Source: Curtobacterium herbarum
Lineage (GTDB): Bacteria; Actinomycetota; Actinomycetes; Actinomycetales; Microbacteriaceae
NCBI RefSeq assembly: GCF_016907335.1
Contig: NZ_JAFBBT010000001.1
Coordinates: 1,922,001 to 1,986,000, forward strand
Reading direction: 5' to 3'
Length of the DNA stretch: 64,000 nt
Below are positions 51,367 through 59,308 of the stretch, piece after piece (position 1 is the stretch's first letter; each line of letters starts with the position of its first letter). Position numbers and translations under genes: made by a program. Below the pieces are notes generated by a model. That model did not search any database. It was not told where the DNA came from and saw nothing but the letters and a program-made list of their open reading frames with translations.

Positions 51367-54024
51367 TCACCCCGTGTTCTGCAGGCCGGCGGCGATGCCG
51401 TTCACGGTCAGCAGGAGCAGCCGGTGGTCGCCGTCGGTGGGGTCGGAGCTGCCGGACGAGCGGATCGCCCGGAGTGCCCGCAGCTGCAGGTGCGACAGGG
51501 CGTCGACGTACGGAGAGCGCAGCCGGACGGCCCGCGCGAGCACCGGTCGGTCCTCGAGGACGTCCTCGGCGCCGCTGATCCGCAGCACCCACGAGCGCGT
51601 GCGGTCCATCTCGTCGAGGACCTTCTGGCCGAGGTCGCTGCGGTCCGCGAGCTCGAGGTAGCGCCGGGCGATCTGGACGTCGGTCTTCGCGAGCGACATC
51701 TCGACGTTCTTGATCAGCGCTGCGAAGAGCGGCCACTCGGCAGCCGCGGTACGGAGCAGGTCGAGGTCGCCGACCGCCTCGAGCGCGGAGCCCAGGCCGT
51801 ACCAGCCGGCGAGGTTGATGCGGGCCTGCGTCCACGAGAACACCCACGGGATCGCCCGGAGGTCCTCGAGCGACTCGACACTGAGGCCGCGCCGGGCCGG
51901 ACGGGACCCGAGCGGCAGGAGCCCGAGCTCCTCCATCGGGGTGACCCGGGCGAACCACGGGGCGAAGCCGTCGGCCTTCACCAGGTCGTAGAACGCCGCG
52001 CGGGAGACGTCGTCGAGCTGCTGTGCCAGGTCGGCGAACCGGGTCGCGGCAGCAGCGGTGCGGGCCTCGTTCGTCGGCGAGGACGCGAACAGGGTGGCCG
52101 AGGCCATCTGCTCGAGGTGCCGGGCCGCGATGTCCTGGTCGCCGTACTGGGCGAAGATGACCTCGCCCTGCTCGGTGAGCTTGAGCCGCCCGTCGATCGA
52201 CCCCGGCGGCTGCGCGAGCACGGCTTCGTTCGCCGGGCCGCCACCGCGGCCGAGCGAACCACCGCGGCCGTGGAAGAGGGTCAGTTCGACGTCGTGCTCC
52301 GTCGCCCAGGTCGCGATCCGGGCCTGCGCGTCGTACAGCGCCAGGTTCGCGGACACCGGTCCGACGTCCTTCGAGGAGTCGGAGTACCCGAGCATCACCT
52401 CGAGCCGACGCCCGGTCGCGGCGAGGCGACGCTGGAACGGCTCGGTGCGGACGGCCTCGTCGAGGATGTCGACGCTGGCGTGCAGGTCGGCGAAGGTCTC
52501 GAACAGCGGGATGACGTCGAGCACCGGAGCGGCCTCGACCGACCCGAGTGCCGCCACCGCGAGCTCGTGCACGTTCGCCAGGTCCGCGGCGGACTGGGTG
52601 AACGAGACGATATACCGGCGGGCCGACCGGACCCCGTACCGGCGCTGCAGGTCGGCGATGGTGCGGAACACGGCGAGGACCTCTTCGGTCATCTCGCTCA
52701 GGGCTCCCCCGGCACGGATCTCGGCGAGGGCCGTGCGGTGCACCTGGGAGTGCTGGCGGATCTCGAGCTCGGCCAGGTGGAACCCGAAGGTCTCGACCTG
52801 CCAGACCAGGTTCTGCAGCTCACCGTTCGCGGCACGGAGGGCCCCCGCAGCGGTCAGTGACGCCTGCACGACGTGGAGGTCGGCGAGTAGCTCGTCCGGG
52901 CCGCCGTAGGCCAGCGGACGATCGTCGCGACGGGTGGCGTCGATGCGGGCGGCGATGAACAGCAGCGCCCGACGGTGGGTCTCGTTCGGGGCGCGGATGC
53001 CGATGCGCTCGGCGACGTCCGGGTCGAGCGCTTCCTGCGCCGCCACCAGTGCGGTGAGACCGGCGTCACCCGGGGTGTGGTCGGCGTCGAGGGTCAGGGC
53101 GCTGCCGATGCGGGTCGCGGCCCGGGCCAGCCCGAGCAGGATGTGCTCCGCGGCGATCTCGGCAGCCTGGCGGGTGACGTCGGCGGTGACGTGCGGGTTG
53201 CCGTCACGGTCACCACCGATCCAGGTACCGAAGCGCACGAACGCCGGCGCCTGCACCGGGGCACGGCCGGCGTCGTCACCCTGCAGGCGGTCGTCGAGCA
53301 GGCGGTACACCTGCGGCACGATCTCGAACAGGGTCTGGTCGAACACGCTCATCGCGGTGCGGACCTCGTCGAGCGGGGTCGGCCGGGTGGTGCGGAGCGG
53401 CGAGGTGCGGAGCAGCGTCGCGATCTCCTCGAGGAGCCGACGCTCGTTCTCGGCGCGGGCGGTCGCGTTCTTGCTGCGGTCGCGCTCGTCGATGAGGTCC
53501 GTGATGCGCCGGACGCCCGTGGTCACCGCGCGACGGCGGGCCTCGGTCGGGTGGGCGGTCAGGACCGGGTGGAAGCGCAGTCCCTCGAGCCGGGCTGCGG
53601 CCTCGTCCGGGCCGACCTGCTCGACGAGTTCGACGAACGTCGCGGGGAACGAGTCGCCCGGCTGCCCGCCGTCGTCACCGCGGGCGCGGAGGACCCGCAC
53701 ACGGTGGTGCTCCTCGGCCAGGTTGACCAGGTGGAAGTACGAGGTGAACGCCCGGGCGACCTCTTCGGCACGCTCGGCGGAGAACGTGGCGACCACCGCC
53801 TCGGCACGGGCGGCTCCGTCGTCGTCGGTGCCCTCGTACGCGTCGATGACCGCCTGGCGCAGCGACTCGACGTCGCGCAGCAGGTCGTCACCGCCGGTCT
53901 CGCGGAGCACCCGCCCGAGCAGGTTGCCGAGGTACCGCACGTCAGCGCGGAGGTCACTGTCGACCGCTCCGCTGACGTCGTCACGCGCGCGTCCGAAGCG
54001 CGTCGAACCGTCGATCGCCGTCAT
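51367..54024 (-). CDS. ppc: phosphoenolpyruvate carboxylase
   Basis: 885 aa. PEP + bicarbonate to oxaloacetate, the anaplerotic feed of the TCA cycle. Catalytic His158 in LTAHPTEARRR, Lys552 in GYSDSSKDVGP, the FHGRGGSLGRGGGP loop, and the invariant C-terminal ...LQNTG ending are present. The length is normal for actinobacterial PEPC. ATG at 54024 with GGAAGG 6-7 nt upstream; an earlier in-frame start (54090) lacks this. It is transcribed alone; no obvious regulator site is seen. Confidence 0.96.
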   Translation of the reverse strand: MTAIDGSTRFGRARDDVSGAVDSDLRADVRYLGNLLGRVLRETGGDDLLRDVESLRQAVIDAYEGTDDDGAARAEAVVATFSAERAEEVARAFTSYFHLVNLAEEHHRVRVLRARGDDGGQPGDSFPATFVELVEQVGPDEAAARLEGLRFHPVLTAHPTEARRRAVTTGVRRITDLIDERDRSKNATARAENERRLLEEIATLLRTSPLRTTRPTPLDEVRTAMSVFDQTLFEIVPQVYRLLDDRLQGDDAGRAPVQAPAFVRFGTWIGGDRDGNPHVTADVTRQAAEIAAEHILLGLARAATRIGSALTLDADHTPGDAGLTALVAAQEALDPDVAERIGIRAPNETHRRALLFIAARIDATRRDDRPLAYGGPDELLADLHVVQASLTAAGALRAANGELQNLVWQVETFGFHLAELEIRQHSQVHRTALAEIRAGGALSEMTEEVLAVFRTIADLQRRYGVRSARRYIVSFTQSAADLANVHELAVAALGSVEAAPVLDVIPLFETFADLHASVDILDEAVRTEPFQRRLAATGRRLEVMLGYSDSSKDVGPVSANLALYDAQARIATWATEHDVELTLFHGRGGSLGRGGGPANEAVLAQPPGSIDGRLKLTEQGEVIFAQYGDQDIAARHLEQMASATLFASSPTNEARTAAAATRFADLAQQLDDVSRAAFYDLVKADGFAPWFARVTPMEELGLLPLGSRPARRGLSVESLEDLRAIPWVFSWTQARINLAGWYGLGSALEAVGDLDLLRTAAAEWPLFAALIKNVEMSLAKTDVQIARRYLELADRSDLGQKVLDEMDRTRSWVLRISGAEDVLEDRPVLARAVRLRSPYVDALSHLQLRALRAIRSSGSSDPTDGDHRLLLLTVNGIAAGLQNTG

Positions 54025-54130
54025 CTCGTCCTTCCCGGGTCGGTCCGGGCTGTCCCGGCGTGGCAGCAGCGTACCGGGCGCCGACACCACGTGACGACGA
54101 CCGTCCGGACGGCCTGCTGCGGCGGACTCG

Positions 54131-54210
54131 GAACCCGGCTCGGGCGGTGCGCGCTCGGCTCAGGCGGTGCGCGCTCGGCTCACGCGGTGCGCGCTCGGTT
54201 CACGCGGGTT
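54131..54210. repeat. 20-bp tandem repeat, four copies
   Basis: Units at 54131, 54151, 54171 and 54191 (consensus GCGCTCGGCTCACGCGGTGC) are stacked between the ppc start and the heme oxygenase stop; the first and last copies are degenerate. Confidence 0.8.
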
Positions 54211-54270
54211 CGGCTCAGGCGGGGTCGGCGAGGGCGGGCTCGGCTCGGGCGGGGTCGGCGAGGGCGGACG
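54211..54270. repeat. 30-bp tandem repeat reaching into the heme oxygenase gene
   Basis: Two 30-bp units (54211-54240, 54241-54270) with a few differences. Because 30 bp is in frame, they encode repeated ALADPARAEP-type decapeptides at the protein's C-terminus. Confidence 0.8.
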
Positions 54271-54913
54271 GCAGACGCATCCCGTCCACGGCGGCGAGCA
54301 GCCCGGCGTCGAGACGGTAGGCCAGCTCGACCTCCGCGATCACCCGCTCCCGTTCCTCGTCGCTCCACGGCGCCGCGTCGAGCTCCGCCCGGTACGTGTC
54401 GGTGAACGCGGCGGGGTCGGCGACCTGGTCGAAGATCCAGAGCAGCACGCCGTTGGTCTCGAAGCCGAACTGGTCGGCGAGCAGGCGTCCGATGGCGTGG
54501 CCGCCGGTCAGGTCCCCGAGGTAGCGCGTGTAGTGGTGCGCGACGAAGCCGCCGGGCCACGTCGCCGCGACCTCGTTGAGCCGGCGCACGTACGCCGTCG
54601 TCGCGGGCAGCGGCGTGAGCAGCTCGTCCCAGTCCGGCCCGACCAGGTACTCGAGATCGGCGCGGATGCCCGGCATGCGGGTCAGTCGGCTGGTCACGAA
54701 GGGTGCGGCGACCGGGTGGTCCGCCATCCGGTCGGCTGCGCACTCGAGGGCGTCGTACACGAAGGCGTACTGCCCCAGGAGCGTGGCGTAGTCCGCGACG
54801 TCACAGCGCCCCTCGACCAGGTCGTGCATGAAGCCGTGGCCGGCGGAGACCCCGTGCGAGCGCCGCGTCCGGACCCGCAGGGCCTCGGAGAACGGGACGA
54901 CGTTCGTGCTCAT
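54215..54913 (-). CDS. biliverdin-producing heme oxygenase (HmuO family)
   Basis: 232 aa. Opens heme with O2 to give biliverdin, CO and Fe2+. The proximal-ligand region reads LRVRTRRSHGVSAGHGFM (His20), and the distal helix HHYTRYLGDLTGGHAIGR is intact. The C-terminal 15 residues (ALADPARAEPALADPA-like) are encoded by a 30-bp tandem repeat and are not part of the fold. ATG at 54913; the iron-box palindrome lies 4 nt upstream, shared with the divergent siderophore-interacting gene. This suggests iron-limited expression for recovering iron from heme. Confidence 0.9.
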   Translation of the reverse strand: MSTNVVPFSEALRVRTRRSHGVSAGHGFMHDLVEGRCDVADYATLLGQYAFVYDALECAADRMADHPVAAPFVTSRLTRMPGIRADLEYLVGPDWDELLTPLPATTAYVRRLNEVAATWPGGFVAHHYTRYLGDLTGGHAIGRLLADQFGFETNGVLLWIFDQVADPAAFTDTYRAELDAAPWSDEERERVIAEVELAYRLDAGLLAAVDGMRLPSALADPARAEPALADPA

Positions 54914-54916
54914 GAG

Positions 54917-54932
54917 GTGAGGCTAACCTCAC
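54917..54932. promoter_or_regulatory. DtxR/IdeR-type iron box between heme oxygenase and siderophore-interacting genes
   Basis: GTGAGG-CTAA-CCTCAC is an inverted repeat resembling the DtxR-family box (TTAGGTTAGSCTAACCTAA), with the central GGCTAACCT conserved. It overlaps the probable start region of both divergent genes. Confidence 0.65.
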
Positions 54933-54989
54933 AAGGTGTCCGTCGTCACCCTCCGACGGGAAGACCCAGGAAAGGAGGCTCGTCCACCG

Positions 54990-55835
54990 ATGAGCCCGAA
55001 GCCGAACCGCCCGCAGCACGTCCTGGTCGTCGACCACACCGAGCGCCTCACCCCGCACATGGTGCGCGTCCACCTCGGCGGCCCCGGGTACGACACGTTC
55101 GTCGAGCACGCCGACCCCGAGCGCCTGGCCACCACGGACAAGTACGTCAAGCTCCTGCTCCCGCAGCCCGGCACCGGCCTGCAGCCGCCGTACGACCTCG
55201 AGGCCCTCCGCGCGACGATGCCGAAGGCGGACCTGCTCGCCCGCCGCACCTACACCGTCCGTGCCGTCGACCCCGTCGCGCGGACCATCGCGATCGACTT
55301 CGTCGTGCACGGCACCGACGGGCTCGCGGGGCCCTGGGCCGCGGCAGCCCGGCCCGGCGACCGCATCGCCCTCTCCGGCCCCGGCGGTGGCTGGGCCCCC
55401 GCCGCGGACCCCGAGGTCACGCACGTGCTGCTCGGTGACGACAGCGCCCTGCCCGCGATCGGCGCCGCCCTGGAGGCCATGCTCCCGTCCGCCACGGGTG
55501 TCGCCCTGGTCGAGGTGGCCGGCCCCGCCGACGAACAGCCCCTCGCGCACCCGGCCGGCGTCGAGCTGCGCTGGCTGCACCGCGACGCGGCGGGTGCCCA
55601 GCCGGGCACGCTGCTGCTGGCGGCGACCCGGGAGCTGGCACGTCCCTCCCGAGCGGTGAGTGTCTTCGCGCACGGCGAGCGGGCCGCCGTCAAGGCGATC
55701 CGTCGGGTGCTGCAGGACGACTGGGGGCTGGAGAAGTCCGACCTGTCGCTGTCGGCGTACTGGGCGCTGGGGCGTGCCGAGGACCGGTTCCAGGAGGAGA
55801 AGCGCGAGCCGATCGGCGTGGTCTTCGAGGACTGA
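54990..55835 (+). CDS. siderophore-interacting FAD-binding protein (ferric-siderophore reductase family)
   Basis: 281 aa. N-terminal FAD-binding domain with the RxYT motif in LARRTYTVRAVDP and the GPGGGWAPAADP segment, then the SIP C-terminal domain (LLGDDSALPAIGAALEAML and SAYWALGRAEDRFQEEK). Members reduce ferric siderophores in the cytoplasm to release iron. ATG at 54990 is preceded by AAAGGAGG at 54971-54978, which I prefer to the GTG at 54936 that would be leaderless after TAACCT. Divergent from heme oxygenase across an iron box; both act in iron recovery. Confidence 0.9.
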   Translation: MSPKPNRPQHVLVVDHTERLTPHMVRVHLGGPGYDTFVEHADPERLATTDKYVKLLLPQPGTGLQPPYDLEALRATMPKADLLARRTYTVRAVDPVARTIAIDFVVHGTDGLAGPWAAAARPGDRIALSGPGGGWAPAADPEVTHVLLGDDSALPAIGAALEAMLPSATGVALVEVAGPADEQPLAHPAGVELRWLHRDAAGAQPGTLLLAATRELARPSRAVSVFAHGERAAVKAIRRVLQDDWGLEKSDLSLSAYWALGRAEDRFQEEKREPIGVVFED

Positions 55836-55873
55836 GCCCGGCCGCGTCGGTGGCCGTCGGTAGCGTGCCGCGC

Positions 55874-56449
55874 ATGGTCCGGTCGGAGAGCCCTGCTCGC
55901 TGCTGCGTCCCCGGCTGTGCTGCGGTCAGCTCCCCCGACGCCCCGGTACCGCTGTGCACCGGACACGTGGGGCTCGTCGGGGAGTTCGCGGCCGAGCACG
56001 TCGGGGTCGAGGACGTCCTGCCCGGACCGTGCCTGGTCTGCGGCGGCCGGGTCGGGGTGCGGTTCCCCTCCGGCGCGGTGTGCGCCGTGTGCGAGTGGCG
56101 CTTCGGCGACGTGCCGGACGGCGAACTCGGCGCACCGCGGGTCGACGTCGTGTACTACCTGCGGATGCGCGACGACACCGGGGACCGGATCAAGATCGGC
56201 ACGACCGCGAACCCACGGCAGCGCCTCGGTCGGATCGCCCACCAGGACCTGCTCGGGTTCGAGCGCGGCGACCGCACCCTGGAACGGCAGCGGCACGCGC
56301 AGTTCGCCGCTTCGCGGTACCCGGGCACCGAGTGGTTCCGGGTGACGCCGGAGCTGTTGGCGCACGTCGACGTCGTGGCCGCCGGTGTGCCGGACCCGTG
56401 GGCGCTGCACACGCGGTGGATGAGCGAGGCGCTGGCGCTGCGGGGCTGA
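55874..56449 (+). CDS. GIY-YIG (T5orf172/MUG113-like) protein with Cys-rich N-terminus
   Basis: 191 aa. The C-terminal part starts VVYYLRMRDDTGDRIKIGTTANPRQRLGRI and ends with EWFRVTPELLAHVD: the GIY-YIG-type T5orf172/MUG113 domain, with the KIGxTxxxxxR strand-helix and the conserved Glu/His region (TLERQRHAQF). The N-terminal 80 residues contain Cys-rich clusters (CCVPGC...LCTGH, CLVCGG, CAVCEWRF) that may bind zinc. These domains occur in phage and defence-linked proteins; the function is unproven. ATG at 55874 lies 7 nt after TAGCGT (leaderless); a GTG 24 nt earlier is also in frame. Confidence 0.75.
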   Translation: MVRSESPARCCVPGCAAVSSPDAPVPLCTGHVGLVGEFAAEHVGVEDVLPGPCLVCGGRVGVRFPSGAVCAVCEWRFGDVPDGELGAPRVDVVYYLRMRDDTGDRIKIGTTANPRQRLGRIAHQDLLGFERGDRTLERQRHAQFAASRYPGTEWFRVTPELLAHVDVVAAGVPDPWALHTRWMSEALALRG

Positions 56450-56675
56450 GCCGAGCCCGGGCCGGCGTCGGCCGGCTCTCGTCGTGCGTCGACACGGTCG
56501 GCTGCCGGCGCACCGGCCCGGCTCGCGCTGCGTCGGTTCGGCGTGGACACGCACCACCGGCACCGGTTCGCACCGTGGGAAACCCTGGCGCGGACCGGTT
56601 CTCGTTGTGCGGCGACCCAGCCGGCTGAGCCGGGTCGGGCACGGCCGGGCACGGCCGGGCACGGCCGGCCCGACG

Positions 56676-57692
56676 TCAGCGCGCGTAGGCGTCGACGAAC
56701 AGCGGGCCGCGGATCTCACGCAGGACGTCGACGAGCCGGTCGATGGTGCGGCCGGACACCCCGGACTCCTGCAGGTCCCAGGGCCCGAGGACCGGCAGGC
56801 GCCCCGTGCGGATCCGGACGACCTCCCACCCGACGGCCCGGGTGGCGCGGTCCTTCCGGCGGTCGGACGCCTCGCGCGAGCCGACGTGCTCGAGCCCGTG
56901 TCGACCGGTGGAGTCGTACTCGATCGCGACGCGGAGCTCCGGCAGGATGATGTCCGGCCAGACCTCGACGTGCTCGTGGAAGGGCCGGTCCAGGCGGATC
57001 GCGGTGTGCTCGAACGTCAGATCGAGGCGGTCGCGCAGCCCGGCCCGGAGCTCGGCCTCGACCGCCGAGGCCGGCGCCGGCGCGCACTGGCTGACGAACG
57101 ACTCCCCCGACGGCAACCGCGGGGTCTTCGGGCAGATCGTCCGGGGCGCGGTCGTCCGGGTGCTGCGCCCCCGTCCGGCGCTGCTGCCGGCGCTGCCGCC
57201 GCCCCGGGTGCGCGTGGGCACGCGTCGGGACGACGCGACCGCACCACCGGGCAGCCCGCGTGCCGGTGCGGCCGGCAGGGTCTGGCGTCCGGCCGACCGA
57301 ACCGCTCGCTGCGGGACCGGAACCGCAGACGGCCAGTCCTCGGGCAGCACCGGCCACCGCTGCGGCTGGGCGAGCACAGCACACTCCGGGCACCACACCG
57401 ACCGCCGGCGCTCACGACCGGGACGGGACCGCTGCTCGCTCGGCGTGGCGACGAAGACGTGGCCGACGTCGCACTCCCACGTCAGCAGGACGTCAGCCGC
57501 CGGCGGGATCTGGGTGAGGACGACGCCGGCGTTCCAGTCGGGGTGGTACTGCCGCACCAGGACGGGCCACGACGCCCACTCCGCACGGAACTCGCCCACG
57601 GCGTACGGCACCGGCACACCGCGCGACCACTGCCGCCGGCGCCACCACGCATCCACTGGTTCGGCCACGACCCGCACGGTAGGACGAGCCAC
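56676..57692 (-). CDS. zinc-ribbon (DUF4379-like) and PD-(D/E)xK nuclease-like protein
   Basis: 338 aa. The N-terminal half has a DUF4379-type probable zinc ribbon: HPDWNAGVVLTQIPPAADVLLTWECDVGHVF then SVWCPECA. After a basic Ser/Arg linker (about 145-195), the C-terminal domain reads HVEVWPDIILPELRVAIEYDSTGRHG and GWEVVRIRTG, the strand order and acidic residues (D-xn-E/D) of Vsr/DUF559-type PD-(D/E)xK folds. A nucleic-acid nuclease is the best guess. GTG at 57692 is 24 bp downstream of the RES toxin stop on the same strand, so it may be the third gene of that operon; GTG at 57677 is an alternative start. Confidence 0.7.
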   Translation of the reverse strand: MARPTVRVVAEPVDAWWRRRQWSRGVPVPYAVGEFRAEWASWPVLVRQYHPDWNAGVVLTQIPPAADVLLTWECDVGHVFVATPSEQRSRPGRERRRSVWCPECAVLAQPQRWPVLPEDWPSAVPVPQRAVRSAGRQTLPAAPARGLPGGAVASSRRVPTRTRGGGSAGSSAGRGRSTRTTAPRTICPKTPRLPSGESFVSQCAPAPASAVEAELRAGLRDRLDLTFEHTAIRLDRPFHEHVEVWPDIILPELRVAIEYDSTGRHGLEHVGSREASDRRKDRATRAVGWEVVRIRTGRLPVLGPWDLQESGVSGRTIDRLVDVLREIRGPLFVDAYAR

Positions 57693-57716
57693 CGACAGCA
57701 GCGGTGCAGTACTCCG

Positions 57717-58397
57717 TCAGCGCGGCGGGGTGACGAACGTGAACCGCTCGGGCCCGGCCTGCGAACCGTCCTCGAGCACCCGGATGCCGGACTCCCGACA
57801 CGCCGCGATGCCGTCGCGGTGCACCCGCTCCGGGCGCGGCTTCCGTGGGACGCCGGCGTCGCCGAAGACCGCCCACGCGTTCGCCGCGGCGGCGCTGGTG
57901 AACCGGGTGCTGTACCGGACGCCGGCGAACCCGGCCGCGTCGAACGCCCGCGCCCAGGCCTGCGGCACCCGGTAGTCGCCCATCGTCTGCAGCTCGGCGC
58001 CGACCCCGGAGCGCACCGCCGCGGGGTCGGTGACGTCGGCGAACCGTCGACCCCGGGAGGCGCGGGCCGCCACGACGACCATCTCGCGCGCCCGGGCAGC
58101 GAACACCGTGTTCGTGTGGAGGGTGTGGTGCGCGAGCCGTTCCCGCACCGCGACCTCGACCGAGTCCGCCCAGTAACAGGTGCCCCGCGGGTCGGCGAGG
58201 TCGAACCGGCCGCCGTCCACACCGTCGGCGTCCGCGGGCGTCGACGCGAACCACCACGCCCCACGGTCGTGGCGCTTCGCCCGGTAGAAGGTGGTGCCGC
58301 GCGACTCGGCAGCCGGGAAGTCCGTCAGGTCGAGGTCGTCGGCCGGGACCCGCTGGGCGACGTCGGTCCGAGCCGGTTCCCGGTCAGGCGTCGGCAT
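57717..58397 (-). CDS. RES domain toxin of a RES/ParS-type toxin-antitoxin module
   Basis: 226 aa. The RES domain shows the Arg in FYRAKRHDRGAWWF, the GGRFDL segment, GTCYWADSVEVAVRERLAHH (with the catalytic Glu region) and the Ser-containing VRYSTRFTSAAAANAWAVFG. RES toxins of the MbcT/PseT group degrade or modify NAD+. The ATG at 58397 overlaps the upstream antitoxin stop by 14 nt. It is longer than the roughly 160-aa typical RES domain owing to an N-terminal extension of about 35 residues and a C-terminal one of about 45. Type II toxin by context. Confidence 0.85.
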   Translation of the reverse strand: MPTPDREPARTDVAQRVPADDLDLTDFPAAESRGTTFYRAKRHDRGAWWFASTPADADGVDGGRFDLADPRGTCYWADSVEVAVRERLAHHTLHTNTVFAARAREMVVVAARASRGRRFADVTDPAAVRSGVGAELQTMGDYRVPQAWARAFDAAGFAGVRYSTRFTSAAAANAWAVFGDAGVPRKPRPERVHRDGIAACRESGIRVLEDGSQAGPERFTFVTPPR

Positions 58398-58935
58398 GCC
58401 AGGCGTGCGCGGCTCGGCGGGCGGCGACCAGGACCGGCTCGACCCGACCGTCGCGGAGCGCCTGCGCGGCCGTCGTCCCGCCGAACTCGTCGGCGACCGT
58501 GTTGAGCCACAGCGCGCTGCCCCACGGGTCGATGCCGTCCCGGTCGATCAGGTCGAGCACCTGGCGCAGGTGCGGCAGCGGGGTTCCGGTCCGACCGAAC
58601 TGGAACGCCGGGAAGACCCGGGTGCCGTCGCCGATCTTCAGCCCGATGAGGTCGCGCTTCTGGGTCGCCTTGTGGATCGCCTGCCGGGTGACGCCACGCC
58701 AGTTCGCCAGCGAGGCGGTGTCGTAGAACGGCCCGATCAGCGCGTCGGTCTCGTGCTTGACGGTCGGCAGCGCGGCGAGCATCCGCTCCGCCAGCGCGTC
58801 GACGTCCGCGGTGTCGGTGAGGGCGGCGTCCGCCTCGCCCAGGCGGATCCGCTCGGTCAGCGCCTGCAGCAGCGCGGACTCGGCCGGGCTCAGCTCCTCG
58901 GCCGCGGATCGCGTGCGGTGCAGTGTCGATTCCAT
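58384..58935 (-). CDS. Xre/MbcA/ParS-like antitoxin of the RES toxin
   Basis: 183 aa. A central DNA-binding-type region (ASLANWRGVTRQAIHKATQKRDLIGLKIGDG, about 75-110) looks like a helix-turn-helix, and the C-terminal ParS/MbcA toxin-binding part reads DPWGSALWLNTVADEFGGTTAAQALRDG. The latter two elements define antitoxins of RES toxins. ATG at 58935. Upstream lie four CGTCAACC-type octamers that are probably its own operator, so autoregulation is expected. Overlap with the toxin start couples their translation. Confidence 0.85.
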   Translation of the reverse strand: MESTLHRTRSAAEELSPAESALLQALTERIRLGEADAALTDTADVDALAERMLAALPTVKHETDALIGPFYDTASLANWRGVTRQAIHKATQKRDLIGLKIGDGTRVFPAFQFGRTGTPLPHLRQVLDLIDRDGIDPWGSALWLNTVADEFGGTTAAQALRDGRVEPVLVAARRAAHAWHADA

Positions 58936-58946
58936 CAGGCCCCTCT

Positions 58947-58997
58947 CGTCAACCGCGTCAACCCGACGGTACTCCCCCACCGACAACCACGTCAACC
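58947..58997 (-). promoter_or_regulatory. operator repeats upstream of the ParS-like antitoxin
   Basis: CGTCAACC occurs at 58947, 58956 and 58990, and CGACAACC (one mismatch) at 58981. The four direct repeats form two pairs with 9-bp spacing, the pair starts being 34 bp apart. On the transcribed strand they read GGTTGACG and include a -35-like TTGAC, so binding would block RNA polymerase. Confidence 0.7.
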
Positions 58998-59000
58998 GCC

Positions 59001-59043
59001 GGACGGGAGGCGCGGTGCGAGTCCCGCACCGCGCCTCCCGTCC
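59001..59043. terminator. GGGAGGC-family hairpin, 19-bp perfect stem
   Basis: GGACGGGAGGCGCGGTGCG and its exact reverse complement over a 5-nt loop, downstream of the His-rich gene (minus strand) and upstream of the antitoxin operators. Confidence 0.8.
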
Positions 59044-59090
59044 GGTCGTGCCCGCGCTGCGATCAGCGCCGGGCGGTCACCGTGCGACGA

Positions 59091-59276
59091 TCAGTGCTCG
59101 TCGTAGTGGTCCTCGTGACGCGCGTGGCGGTGGCCGTCGTGCACGAAGTCGACGTGGTCGCCGTGCTCGACCTGCTGGTGCTCGCCGCCGTCCTGCTCGT
59201 GGTCGTGCTCGGCGACGCCGTGCTCGGCGATGCGGTGCTCGTCGCCCTGGGGGACGTCGGGGGTGGTGTCGGTCAT
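59091..59276 (-). CDS. small histidine-rich acidic peptide, putative metal binder
   Basis: 61 aa with 13 His, many Asp/Glu, no Cys and no hydrophobic helix: EHRIAEHGVAEHDHEQ and HDGHRHARHEDHYDEH. This suggests a cytoplasmic zinc/nickel buffer or chaperone. ATG at 59276 is preceded by AAAGGA (8 nt). A 17-bp palindrome GTGAGA-TCGAT-TCTCAC lies 15-32 nt upstream and resembles actinobacterial Zur boxes. I recognise no named family, and the opposite strand is open in a Val-rich frame that I regard as a shadow. Gene reality is supported by RBS plus operator. Confidence 0.6.
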   Translation of the reverse strand: MTDTTPDVPQGDEHRIAEHGVAEHDHEQDGGEHQQVEHGDHVDFVHDGHRHARHEDHYDEH

Positions 59277-59291
59277 GGGTACCGTCCTTTC

Positions 59292-59308
59292 GTGAGATCG
59301 ATTCTCAC
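59292..59308 (-). promoter_or_regulatory. Zur-like palindrome upstream of the His-rich gene
   Basis: GTGAGA-n5-TCTCAC with an inner ATCGAT; similar in length and symmetry to Zur/Fur-family boxes (TGAnAAT-nATTnTCA). Located 16 nt before the ATG. Confidence 0.55.

Noticed and set aside
56596..56670. GGCCGGGCAC-type tandem units and a 34-nt imperfect repeat before the nuclease-like gene
   Set aside because: Short simple-sequence repetition in GC-rich spacer DNA; no evidence of function beyond slippage.
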